A DNA stretch of 64,000 bases from Yponomeuta sedellus (Eukaryota; Arthropoda; Insecta; Lepidoptera; Yponomeutidae), in assembly GCA_934045075.1 (NCBI GenBank), contig OW203729.1, forward strand, positions 11,352,704 to 11,416,703. The letters run 5' to 3'. Shown here piece by piece: positions 53,925-64,000 of the stretch. Each line of letters begins with the position of its first letter. Positions within the stretch are counted from its first letter, which is position 1. The translations under genes and the position numbers were made by a program. The notes under the pieces are model-generated. The model saw only the letters and a program-made list of their open reading frames with translations, made no database searches and was not told where the DNA came from.

Positions 53925-54480
53925 AGTTTAGGTAGCCACATGGTCAATTTATATTTTAAGTATAAAACCAAAGCAGAAGTTTAGCTTAAATTACAATATA
54001 ACATAATTACATTTAATAATGAATACAAATAAATCTGTAAAATCAATTAACGATTAAAATAATATATGGGTAATAATATAAAGTCATGCGCTCTTTAGGG
54101 GAGGGCTATGTCCAGCAGTGGACTAGTATAGCCTGACGATGATGATGATAATGTCAAATAATAATGTCAATTCAGTTGTTCGTCCAGATATTCATCAACA
54201 GAGTAAAAGGCTTTTTCACACAAATAGTTTTTAATTTATTGTTGAATATATAATTACTCAGTGACTCCCTTATGTTAACGGGAATTTTATTATGAATACG
54301 CGGATCCATAACTCCTAGCGACTTGCCAGTCTTAGACAGACAAATGTTTAACAATCGCCAGGTCGTGCATGTCTTCGTGCTTTACACCTAATGGTGTAAA
54401 GTTATCGTTCAGGATCCAGTGATAACAGTTCACCATAGAATTTCTTCGTAATTCTGACCTTGACACATAAAAATTAAAAC
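53925..54480 (-). pseudogene. LINE remnant with RT C-terminus and nested RTE tail
   Basis: On minus, 54172..54354 encodes LSKTGKSLGVMDPRIHNKIP..SLSNYIFNNKLK, a LINE reverse-transcriptase end. One lost base near 54215 breaks the last codons. The UTR ends in ATGAATATGAATATGATTT at 53925. An RTE 3' fragment (GGGGAGGGCTATGTCCAGCA.. to GATGATGATG) sits inside at 54085..54152. Confidence 0.7.
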
Positions 54481-54574
54481 TATTCATATGGGTGTGCCGA
54501 CAGCCACTAATAAGCTACAACAGGTTAAATATTTTTATCCCTACTGTGTACTGCCATGACGTTACTAGTTGTAA

Positions 54575-54690
54575 CATAACATCACATCACCTCACGCCTG
54601 TATCTCAGAGGGATGGGCAGAGACCATGAACTGCCACTAGCCACGATCCGGACCGTCGCTTCATCAACGTGCATTGGTCGCTGCATGATA
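54575..54690 (+). repeat. Family G repeat
   Basis: CATCACCTCACGCCTGTATC..AGAGACCATGAACTGCCACT; like 50865. Confidence 0.5.
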
Positions 54691-55860
54691 ATAAAAAATT
54701 ATATTTTTATGATGCAGTAGCGTTACGTATACTCGCTACAATCGGTGAAAATGTAAAAGTAAACTTTACTTCAGCTAAATTAATCGTAGCTTATATCATT
54801 AAACCTACCCACGTTTTGCGTCTGACACATTTTGTTGGAAAATATCAAGGTTAATAGAACAAACGCGAGTGTTGCGACTTTACGAGTCATCCGGTGGCCT
54901 GAATTTGCGGCTTAATTCTTTGCTTTCACTCAGGGGGATAATTTCCGCCCCATTTCATTAACGATGCGATAGCATTCACATTCATTACTTAAACGCGATT
55001 ATGACGTAATAAAGTGAGTCGAAAAAGGTTACCCGTTATTATTTTAATGTTTTGCATCTTTATGAAACAAATACGTAAGTACGTAAACTCACGCCGCTAT
55101 CCAAGAGGGGTAGCAGGCTGTGTGTTTGTTAGATAACTTAGTCGATTTTACTAGAAATTAATAACTTAGATTGTACTTATCTTGTGATAGATAGTATTAT
55201 CAGATTTAATAACAATTCAATTTTGTGACTAACGTAAAAAATAGCTCATTAACTAAAAGACGAAGCAAAAATGTAAAATGCACTTATTTAAAAAAAAGGT
55301 TTGTTTTTCCCCATTTTGTGATGTCCTTGCTTACTCTGTTACCATAGCACAGGGTATCCTAGTTTAGGACCGGGGATGCGACAGCGTAAGTCCTCCACTG
55401 TATGGAACTGTCTGATTAAGCTTTTTCCGAAATGTCAAACCCATACATATTTTGACACTTTGGAGTGGTCTACATGCTTAAGCCGATAGTACATGCTTAA
55501 CCCGTTAGAGTGGAAAGTTACAAGTTACAAGTTCCTGAAAGTTACAAGAGTAGTACAAGTGATTATGTTGAGTGGGAGTTCTTAGTAAATGTCGTATACA
55601 GGTTGTCCCAAAAATAGTGTCAAACCCCTAGAGGAGCTCTATCTCTGGGAAGTCCAGAAAGTACAAGAACTCCAGCAATTATAACTCCAAAACTACAAAA
55701 ATTGCAGAACATACGGTGATACGGGCACCCCTTCTTCTTCTTCAGGCTATATTATTCCACTGCTGGACAACACATCGGGCACCCCTAGACGTGCTCTATC
55801 CCTAGACTTCCGTTTAATACTATTTTTTGAGATATCCTGTATGTAGGGTATATAATATTG
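54691..55860. other. No gene; family H and RTE scraps
   Basis: 55310..55395 carries the family H end (CATAGCACAGGGTATCCTAG). 55728..55790 is a minus-strand RTE tail (ATTCCACTGCTGGACAACAC). Confidence 0.4.
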
Positions 55861-55865
55861 GCCTT

Positions 55866-56248
55866 TTTGCATCTACTTAATGAGATGATTTATACAGCGT
55901 CCAGTGGTATCTTCACTCACACTAGATGGGTGATGGGACCACTCCGACGCTGTAGTGCCTGGGTCATGGTTTTATAGATGGTGTAGGCTTGCCCAGCACC
56001 TATACCATCCTGACAGCTTAGTCGGCCTAGCCCACAGGAAAGACTAGTCAATACGTGCGGAGCCAACCAAGCCGCGGGTTTCCTCACGATGTTTTCCTTC
56101 ACCGTTAGCGTGTGGTATTGCGACTGCAAATTCGCAAATGTACGTAACTTTGAAATTAAACAAAGCCATTGGTATATGCCCGCACTCGGGATCGAACCTG
56201 GGGCTCTCGCTTGCCAGTCTATGGTTCTACCCACTGAGCTACCAGGGT
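55866..56248 (-). repeat. tRNA-derived SINE (family F), full copy
   Basis: On minus: tRNA-like head (GGTAGCTCAGTGGGTAGAAC A-box, GGTTCGATCCC B-box), ..TTAATTTCAAAGTTACGTAC.., GTGAAGGAAAACATCGTGAGG, and a tail ending ..ACACTAGTGTGAGTG-like DNA then CTGGACGCTGTATAAATC. Intact A and B boxes fit RNA polymerase III transcription. Confidence 0.75.
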
Positions 56249-56845
56249 ATGTAGGGTGAAACAATTCTAAATACCCACATACATCTAAGCACGGTGGGTT
56301 CAACTAATTGGGTATTTCTCAAATATAATTATTCTAAATCCTATTTTTTCTTATAGTAAAATGGTGTACATAATTAAGATCAGAACCCCCTATTTTCAGA
56401 CGTAGGTATAGATGAATATTGTTGCTTGTATTATGTAAACTCCTCTCTTTTGGTTATTATATTCGTCTTTTACCGCCCCTTTAAACCACCTTCCAACCAA
56501 ATTCTCTCGACACATATTTTCGTCAAACTTTATACCTTCATTAGTACAATTCCTTTCTCAATTTTGGTGACTACATCCTATGTCGGTACACAACGTCCCC
56601 TAACCGCATATTGTTACATATACCATCCCTTATTACGTATCCTGCCTGACATTCAAATTAGCACCATGTATATTTCTCAAGGCACATAATGCCTTAGCGC
56701 ATATCGTTTAACTTTATAAGTGAGTTTTACAGTTTGAACCTCCATTCAGTTATATAACTAAGTAATATCGATAGTAAATCAGCCCATACACGTGTAACCC
56801 TCTAGTTAGTTACGTTACGGCGAATTTACTACAATTTTATACTAT
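56249..56845. other. No gene recognised
   Basis: AT-rich; the 87-codon frame at 56426 has no motif. Confidence 0.4.
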
Positions 56846-57290
56846 TTTTCTTTTTAATGCACTAACCCGTGCTAAGGACAATTTTAAAAACCTATTTAGA
56901 GGCTAAAAATTCCACCCATGCCGGGATTCGAACCCGCAACCTCTGGCTATCCGTGCCAGCGCTCTTCCAATTGAGCTAATGGGCGACTCACCGGCATCAG
57001 TGAAATCTCGAACCTCTTTACACTATTCTCAGATCTGTATTACGTACAGGCAGCGACATCTAGCTTAAGTAAATTGCATCACTTTCAGCCCCGACTACCT
57101 ACTTTGCAGTTAGGTTTTTACATCGGAATGATATCACTGTACCCACATGACTATACTATTTTTATTTTTAATGCACTAACCCGTGCTAAGGACAATTTTA
57201 AAAACCTATTTAGAGGCTAAAAATTCCACCCATGCCGGGATTCGAACCCGCAACCTCTGGCTATCCGTGCCAGCGCTCTTCCAATTGAGC
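56846..57290 (-). repeat. Family D tandem pair
   Basis: Two head-to-tail units (56846..57150 and 57151..57290) with identical junction word ACTATACTATTTTTATTTTTAATG-type DNA, each with a tRNA-like domain (about 56921..56987 and 57232..57290). The period is about 310 bp. Confidence 0.85.
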
Positions 57291-57339
57291 TAATCGACTC
57301 AATTGGAAGAGCGCTGGCACGGATAGCCAGAGGTTGCGG
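57248..57339. repeat. 42-bp-arm palindrome in family D
   Basis: Perfect arms 57248..57289 and 57298..57339 with an 8-bp spacer, formed by the tRNA-like domain folding back on itself. Confidence 0.95.
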
Positions 57340-57916
57340 CTAAATAGGTTTTTTTTTTACTACGATATTGAAAAATTTGAGAAGCAGTCCACCGTACATG
57401 TAATTAATTTTCCCTTTCAGGGAACTTTTTCATTAAATTTCAAATTTCAAATACCATTCATGGTTTACCATGACAATTTGATGTACATTGCCAAGCCGAT
57501 CAAACATCGGCATTGTAATAAACTATTAAATTTTATGAAACATGGCCCATAAGATCTGATATGGTCTTGGGGATTTTTATCCTAAACAGTTAGATGAAGG
57601 GAACCATTTAGATGTTAAACTAGGTATATATATGACAAGAGTAGGTAAACTACCAAATAGGTGATGAATTAGAGAAAAGCATGATTAAAGACTAATCATG
57701 CCCTAATTAATGTTGATGAAAGTAAAGGCGCAAAGACTAACTAAATTTTGATGAAAGTGAGGGTGAAATTGACTTTATTAATAAAAGAATAAAGTAAAAC
57801 CTCAATGACTTCATTTGGCAAACGGTCATAGGCATGCGCCGCATGAAGCAAATGAAGTTTGTCAGGGTCGTGGAAAGTGCCAAACCCTTTCTTCCTTCCC
57901 CTGCGGGGTAATATAA

Positions 57917-58370
57917 TAATATTGGCCTTTTTTGCATCTACTTAATGAGATGATTTATACAGCGTCCAGTGGTATCTTCACTCACACTAGATGGGTGAAG
58001 GGACCACTCCGACGCTGTAGTGCCTGGGTCATGGTTTTATAGATGGTATAGGCTTGCCCAACACCTATACCATCCTGACAGCTTAGTCGGCCTAGCCCAC
58101 AGGAAAGTACGTACGTGCGGAGCCAACCAAGCCGCGGGTTTCCTCACGATGTTTTCCTTCACCGTTAGCGTGTGGTATTGCGACTGCAAATTCGCGTTAC
58201 GTTACGTTATCAACCCTTATATGTCCCCACTGCTGGGGCACGGGTCTCTGCAAATTCACAAATGTACGTAACTTTGAAATTAAACAAAGTCATTGGAACA
58301 TGCCCGCACTCGGGATCGAACCTGGGGCTCTCGCTTGCCAGTCTATGGTTCTACCCACTGAGCTACCACC
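57917..58370 (-). repeat. Family F SINE with family A insertion
   Basis: Same as 55866, but split at 58195..58250 by a 45-bp family A fragment (TATCAACCCTTATATGTCCC..GGCACGGGTCTC). GCAAATTCGC before and GCAAATTCAC after the fragment look like a duplicated target. Confidence 0.75.
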
Positions 58371-58878
58371 GCTGTACAACCTGTACGCTGTACCTGCGGG
58401 GTACAAGCACGATTTTAAAATAGTGTCTATGTACTTATGTACGTACAGTCAATTCTGCAACACGTCTTTTTTTCGTAGTCTGCTAAATATTACTATCAAC
58501 TTATATGTATTTCTATTAAACTAAATCTATTTTGATTATTAATTATTGTTCTAGCGGGCAAATAAATCCGTTGGAAAGGACGTTGTGGATTTATAGCTGG
58601 CTATCAGAGCCAATGATAAATGGTCTCCATATTTCAAGCGTTGCCCGCGCAATGTAAAACTTCTAGATTCACAACGTTTTGAACATCTACCACTTTAGAA
58701 ATAAACAAGGCCTAAAGTTACATCGAGTTTTAGATTGAAAGAAGACCGTTTTTTTATGGATATGGAGTTCTTATTTAAACTTACATAACCCGGTTATTAA
58801 AGTTAGTCTGTTCATTAACAAAAGGGACTGGATAACTATTTGCCTCCTACTCAGACCATCTTGCTTTCTAAGTTTGGC

Positions 58879-59110
58879 AGCCTCGGTGGCGCAGCGGTTT
58901 GGCACGCCGACTGCAAAACCGACGATCTCGGGTTCGATCCCCGGCCGGGTCAAACTAGGAAATGAACTTTTCTAGTTTATCTCGGTCTCTGATGTTATCT
59001 ATATATTTATTGTATTAAATCTGCCGTCAGTTAGCACCTATTACACAAGTCATTTAGTTGTAGTTAGTATAGGGCTAACGAGATCTGTGTAAGATGTCAC
59101 TGAATATTAA
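58879..59110 (+). repeat. tRNA-derived SINE, tRNA-Cys-like head
   Basis: GGCAGCCTCGGTGGCGCAGC..GCCGACTGCAAAACCGACG.. GGGTTCGATCCCC: good A and B boxes and a GCA anticodon-like loop, but the stems pair poorly. The body ends ..GTGTAAGATGTC. A retroposon rather than a working tRNA gene. Confidence 0.65.
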
Positions 59111-59234
59111 ATTTATTTAGTGTGTGAGCAGGAGATAGATAGTTTTTGAAATAAAACTTTCGTAACCACTACCGGAGACGAGCAACCGACGACGCGAGCG
59201 CCGTCTCTACTCACCATGACTAAGCTCTGCGAAT

Positions 59235-59360
59235 CATATGGCCAATTTCTGAATTGAGAATTACGCTAAGTAAATAGTTAACTGTAGTGCTATCTCCTCG
59301 AATTTTTCATAAAAGAGCGTGACAAAACGTTACTTAAGTATTTACTTAGTGAAAAGTGAA
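59235..59360. repeat. Family E MITE-like repeat, copy 2
   Basis: AATTTCTGAATTGAGAATTACG...CGTTACTTAAGTATTTACTTAGTG. The ends pair imperfectly with each other. Confidence 0.6.
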
Positions 59361-59649
59361 ACCTGGTCGGATCGGACTTTCCGACAAAAAATCAAAGAGA
59401 CAGTATTTCTTAGTGACTAGTGGTGCTCATACATAGTTATATATTAAACGGGTCTAATTGCGATAATGAATTAGGTAAACCGTAATTACGATAATTACGT
59501 TTTAGCTAATTAATTATCGCGATTCCCGACGTTATGGCAACGCTGCAGTTGTCATGGTCCCTGGTAGACTGAAGTGGCGAGCATAGTGAGAATAAGTGTT
59601 TATACTATTTTTTATTTTTAATGCACTAACCCGTGCTAAGGACAAATTT

Positions 59650-60039
59650 AAAAACCTATTTGGAGGCTAAAAATTTCACCCATGCCGGGATTCGAACCCG
59701 CAACCTCTGGCTATCCGTGCCAGCGCTCTACCAATTGAGCCAATGGGCGACTCACCGGCATCAGTGAAATTTCGAACCTCTTTACACTATTCTCTGTATT
59801 ACGTACAGGCAGCGACATCTGGCTTAAGCAAATTGCATCAATTACAGCCCCGACTACCTACTTAATTCATTATCTAATTCATTATCGTAATACAGAGAAT
59901 AGTGTAAAGAGGTTCGAAATTTCACTGATGCCGGTGAGTCGCCCATTGGCTCAATTGGTAGAGCGCTGGCACGGATAGCCAGAGGTTGCGGGTTCGAATC
60001 CCGGCATGGGTGAAATTTTTAGCCTCTAAATAGGTTTTT
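59650..60039. repeat. Palindromic pair of family D copies (154-bp arms)
   Basis: Left arm 59650..59803 (minus orientation) and right arm 59886..60039 (plus) are complementary with one mismatch (TTTGGAGG versus TTTAGAGG) around an 82-bp spacer. Both carry the tRNA-like domain with A and B boxes. Confidence 0.95.
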
Positions 60040-60370
60040 GAGAATAAGCGTTCTATATTCAAGTCACTTTCAGTTTTTCGCAGCCGGCCTTCACATAACT
60101 CTCACTTTACGTATTGCCTTATAAATAATCGTGACTAGACCCGTTTAATATTATATTAATATGTTGCGCATCCGGAGTCATTAAGACACACTAGATATAC
60201 ATTTTGGTTGCCTACCTGGTTAGCGTACATGTATATTAAGGTTGATGTGCTGTCGATTGCACAGGATGTTATTATACCAACCTTTTTTTGCTATTTCTTG
60301 CCTTAGAAAGTATGTAGAAAAAATAGTCAGAATATAGCTAGAACGTTAACACAACTGCGTGTAATAATGG

Positions 60371-60660
60371 CCAATTTCTGAATTGAGATTTTCGCTAAGT
60401 AAATAGTTAATGCTGGCTCTTCGAATTTCTCAGAAAAGAGCGTAACAGAATGTTACTTAAGTATTTACTTAGTGAAGTTCTCAACAACCTATTTAGAGGC
60501 TAAAAATTCCACCCATGCCGGGATTCGAACCCGCGACCTCTGGCTATCCGTACCAGCGCTCTTTCCAACTGAGCTAATGGGCGACTCACCGGCCTCAGTG
60601 AAATTTCGAACCTCTTTACACTAATCTCTGTATTACGTACGAAATTCTCAATTCTAAAAC
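60371..60660. repeat. Family E copy interrupted by a family D copy
   Basis: Family E runs from 60371 to about 60485 (..TTACTTAGTGAAGTTCTCAA), family D (minus) fills about 60486..60640, and the family E end resumes as GAAATTCTCAATTCTAAAACC. Confidence 0.7.
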
Positions 60661-61194
60661 CGGCTCTAAGGGTCCTATTAATTAAACTTAAGAACGCAGA
60701 TACGTGAAATATGTTAAACCTGTACTTTTTGTATGCTAGCCCCGTCTCTACTCACCATCATTAAGCTCTGGAAATCAGAGGAAGCCTGGTCGGACTTTTC
60801 CGATAAAAAAACTCAAATAAGTGAATCCGGAGTTGAGGACCTTTTATTTATTTATTTCGAGAGCTATTGTAAACCAACAGCTATTATAACGATATAGAAA
60901 CTTAATCTTAGTTAGTTAGTAAGACCTGAGATTTCCGCACTTAGCCTCATAGCCATTGTACGTAGCAAGCGCTACTGTCTACCCTACTGTCTGAGGTATG
61001 CTAACACCTCAGACAGTAGGGTTTCCTAATCTTAAGGAAACATAAAGCTAATTACACTTATAGCACACAATATAGAAACAGGATTCTTATAAGGTTTAAA
61101 CACTAATGAAGTCGGTTGAAAAGAAGTCGGTCACTGCACAAATTACTAAATTAAGGCGCTTAGGGGTGCTCACTAGTGTCAACAATGGAACATA

Positions 61195-61560
61195 GCTCGT
61201 TTTATAACATTTTTTTTCAAAAAGTTAACACCAAAAATATTAATGTTTGTGATAACTATTTTAAGAACATACATGCAACATGTGCCAGGATCGTGGCATA
61301 TGGCAGTCCCGTGTCTCTGCCTACCCCTCTGGGCTACAGGCGTAAGGTTATGTTCATGTGTACATGCAAGAACGTAGTATCAAGATCCTAGGACTTTAAT
61401 AAATTTCCGCTAAAAACGGCCTTTTTTGTCGGAAATAAAAATAGTTGTCACTGTAGTCATAATTTCTCCTGTTAATTTTTAGCTCAAAACGTATTATAAA
61501 AAAGTTATGATTTTTTTCTGTTAGTGGCTCTAGTTAGCGACCCGAACCGCCTTAAACAGT
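61195..61560 (+). repeat. Family C repeat with nested family G retroposon
   Basis: Family C words flank an 83-bp insert at 61279..61361 (CATGTGCCAGGATCGTGGCA..). The insert is bracketed by a perfect 9-bp duplication TACATGCAA (61270..61278 and 61362..61370). Confidence 0.7.
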
Positions 61561-61840
61561 TATAGTGCAAGCATGTAAGGATACATCGGTATACAATAGC
61601 AATAAATTTTGTATATTTACAAAAAGAAAAATTGAGTCGGAATAGAGTACCTCCTCCTTTTTAAGGCGATAAAAAATTAATCGTAGATATACAACCGCGC
61701 ACGACTTAATATTAAATAGATTAAAGGCCAAATAGAACATTAAAACGTCCAGCAGATTGATTTATAGACAAATTATCGGCCTGTCTATGAGGTTTTGATT
61801 GAAAAATTAACTGAAACATTTTGCGAATCGACAGGTGGAC
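61561..61840. other. No gene recognised
   Basis: AT-rich; the 62-codon minus frame is unsupported. Confidence 0.4.
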
Positions 61841-61860
61841 CTCGACTCTGTTACGGCGCA

Positions 61861-62130
61861 ACGGATTAAGGCGCTTTAGGGTGCTATGTCCAGCAGTGGA
61901 CTACATAATATAGCCTGAAGAAGAATAAGAAGAAGGTGATATCTAGTGCCACCAATGAAATAAAAATCATAACAGTAACATAACTGGGATGTTAATAGTA
62001 GGTTCTGGGCTGTATGTTCTAAAAATGGTTATCACAGATATTAAGATTTATGATGATTACTTTCTGAAAAAAACGTATTGTAAAACAAGTTATGATTTAT
62101 ATTCCATTGGTGACGCAAGACTGCACCCCA
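61861..62130 (+). repeat. RTE tail joined to a family C copy
   Basis: GGGTGCTATGTCCAGCAGTG, then TATAGCCTGAAGAAGAATAA is an RTE end. It is followed by family C words (GTTCTGGGCTGTATGTTC, ..GATATTAAGATTTATGATG). Confidence 0.5.
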
Positions 62131-62652
62131 AAGCGCCTTAATGCGTTGTAATAAAATAAAAATGGCATGAACGCGTTAATTTCATTCGACTGCCGCTTTT
62201 AGTCTACACTCCCACATTTAAGCATCCCAGACGCCCGATTCAATAAAAACCTTTCAAGTGTGAGTCCGATTCGTACACGAACGGTGCCGTACTATTATCT
62301 ATACAACATTTAAATATATTAACGGCCCTACTAATAAAGGTCAAGTCAAACTGGTTATTTGTACGCTAAATGCGATTAAACCAGTTTAAATAGATATACG
62401 TCAAATAGTTAGAGTGTAAAACTTATTAATAGTAAGGCCGTAAGAGTCTACCTGTTGCCGAGCAAAAAATCACGTTTGTTGTATGAGAGCCCCTCCTAAA
62501 TATTAATGTTATTCTGTTTTTAGTACTTGTTGTCAAAACGGCAACTGATATACATAATTTGCGAAAATGTCCACTATCTAGAAGTCACTGTTCACGAGTT
62601 ACAGCCTGGAGACAAATAGACGGACAGTTCTTACCCTTTGGGTAAGACACCC

Positions 62653-63006
62653 TAAGCCTTGTATGTCCTCACCGCTGGGTCACGGGTCTCTTTCTGCATC
62701 GCAGGAAGGTAAGGCCATACTCCACCAGGGGGCCAAGTCCGGGTTGGTTTAGGATTGTAAGACAGTGGCGGGGCTTACTATCAGAAGTTATCAAGCCGCC
62801 CATGAGGTCTCTAACATGGCTTAATGACTGCCATTACATGACAGCCGGCACCAACGGCTTAACGTGCCTAGCAAAACACGGAGGCGCTCGGAAAAATGCC
62901 ACTAGCGGTAGTTACGGCACGGTCACCCATCCTGCACCTGACCACGCCTGTTGTTGCTTAACTCAAGTGATTGATTGCAATCACTCGGTTCGACTAGGCC
63001 ACGAGC
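62653..63006 (+). repeat. Family A repeat, nearly full
   Basis: From CCTTGTATGTCCTCACCGCT to GGCCACGAGCGC, with all family blocks. Confidence 0.85.
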
Positions 63007-64000
63007 GCATCTTTTGGGTACGGAACCCTAAAAAAGCAAGTCACATGACCTAACCGTCAATCTGTCATTGTACTAATTTTCAGTCACAGAACCATTATAT
63101 TCTTCTGCAAAATCACACATGCGTCACTAAATACAGTGTGTGCAATATACCTTTTTTGGTCTATAGCAATACTCAATACTGTATGGCAGCCATAAGTTTG
63201 TATTAGATGTCAAAGATCGATCGATGCTATCGTCTAATATCCAAGCGATGAGTTTTGACGTTACGAATTCACGATCGTTCACACTATGTAGGTAAACTGT
63301 TTATGAAACACCGGCTATAATTGCAGCGTGCCCGCCCGCTCTGCATCCGGCGGCGCAAAATTAAACTATTAATTGGCAGATTCTTTCGTGACTCATGCAT
63401 GATGTTTTATTTCTCATATAAACAGTATCTTTATCTCAGTACCTACTTAATATCTTTGTAGTTATGTGTGATTTCGATAAAAGAATCCTAGATTCTGATT
63501 AAATCTCTGTGCGTAAGTGCATAAAGTTATAAATAATAATAAAATAGGATGTCTGTTACGATCTTTGTTTGATCATCACTGACTAACTTTTCAGTCATAG
63601 ACAGTTAAATTGAGTTTTGTACGCTAAAAATATGTTTTAATGGCTTGTTTCTTATTGATTGGCAAAGGATTGATTTATTTTTGTACTATCTATAAAAATC
63701 AATAAGACATCTTAATGTTGTCATGGATATAGTCTTGTCACAAGAGTGCATAATGCACACGCACTTTTAGGACAATTAATATGGCAAAACAAAGTTTGCG
63801 GGGTCAGCCAGTAGTTGACTGTCGCTGGCAATTTGTATTATTCCGCGTTTTACAAACGGCGTCGTCCGTTTCAAAACTGCGAACGCTTATGCGTTCGCTG
63901 TTTTGAAATATGCCGAAGGCAAAATTTAAATAGCCTTGAGACCACTCAATTGGTAAATTTAGTCGATTGTTATCATAGGGTGACTATAATATAGTATAAT
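63007..64000. other. No gene recognised
   Basis: Begins with GGGTACGGAACCCTAAAAAA, an interspersed-repeat word related to 28797 (inverse). The rest is AT-rich to the window edge, with a GAACGCTTATGCGTTC palindrome near 63880. Confidence 0.4.

Noticed and set aside
58879..58955. Functional tRNA-Cys gene
   Set aside because: A and B boxes are good but the acceptor and anticodon stems pair poorly, and the sequence continues into a SINE body.
59941..60012. Functional tRNA gene (anticodon loop ACGGATA)
   Set aside because: No U before the anticodon, no long variable arm for a GGA (Ser) anticodon, acceptor stem out of register, and multiple copies in repeats.

Overview
The window is eukaryotic and insect-like, most probably lepidopteran. 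It is AT-rich and almost free of intact genes. It is densely packed with short interspersed elements, RTE-type and other LINE 3' ends with (TGATGA)n, (TCTA)n or (ATCC)n tails, Helitron-like fragments and MITEs of kinds common in moths and butterflies. No bacterial operon, rRNA gene, CRISPR array or functional-looking tRNA gene was seen. The tRNA-like segments are all repeats.

The centre holds one complete Maverick/Polinton (adintovirus-type endogenous DNA virus), 13,817 bp at 12145..25961. It is flanked by a perfect 6-bp target duplication, CCTATG (12139..12144 and 25962..25967), and its ends read 5'-AGTAGTAGG...CCTACTACT-3'. Its terminal inverted repeats are about 1.9 kb (12145..14039 and 24045..25961). 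Each carries two divergent genes: an adenain-type cysteine protease facing the tip and a spliced 155-residue nuclear-looking protein of unknown function facing inward. The element therefore has two copies of each. All eight internal genes lie on the minus strand: spliced protein-primed DNA polymerase B -> FtsK/HerA-type packaging ATPase -> small basic protein with a hydrophobic C-terminus -> 275-residue unknown -> retroviral-type integrase with a chromodomain -> penton-like minor capsid protein -> pX/pVI-like core protein -> double-jelly-roll major capsid protein. From the ATPase on, the genes touch or overlap (TAATG and ATGA junctions), which is odd for an animal nuclear element. No gene is visibly broken, so the copy looks young and may still be active. 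The set covers replication (PolB), integration (integrase), packaging (ATPase), maturation (protease) and the virion (MCP, penton, core proteins).

Left of the element, minus-strand exons of a THAP zinc-finger gene start only 93 bp from the target duplication. The first two exons are convincing. The frame then fails at the third exon, so the gene is truncated, decayed or differently spliced. Further left are repeats, a 22-bp degenerate minisatellite and one unassigned possible exon.

Right of the element are a GC-rich promoter-like patch with a short ORF, then about 37 kb of repeats. These include at least eleven copies of a ~350-bp family ('A'), a tRNA-like tandem and palindromic family ('D'), tRNA-derived SINEs ('F', 'H'), two smaller families ('C', 'E', 'G' letters are mine), RTE and LINE reverse-transcriptase C-terminal remnants, a row of CTCF-like motifs inside diverged repeats, a 60-bp minisatellite and several near-perfect palindromes. 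Family letters and all coordinates come from reading the sequence by eye. No alignment or database search was run.
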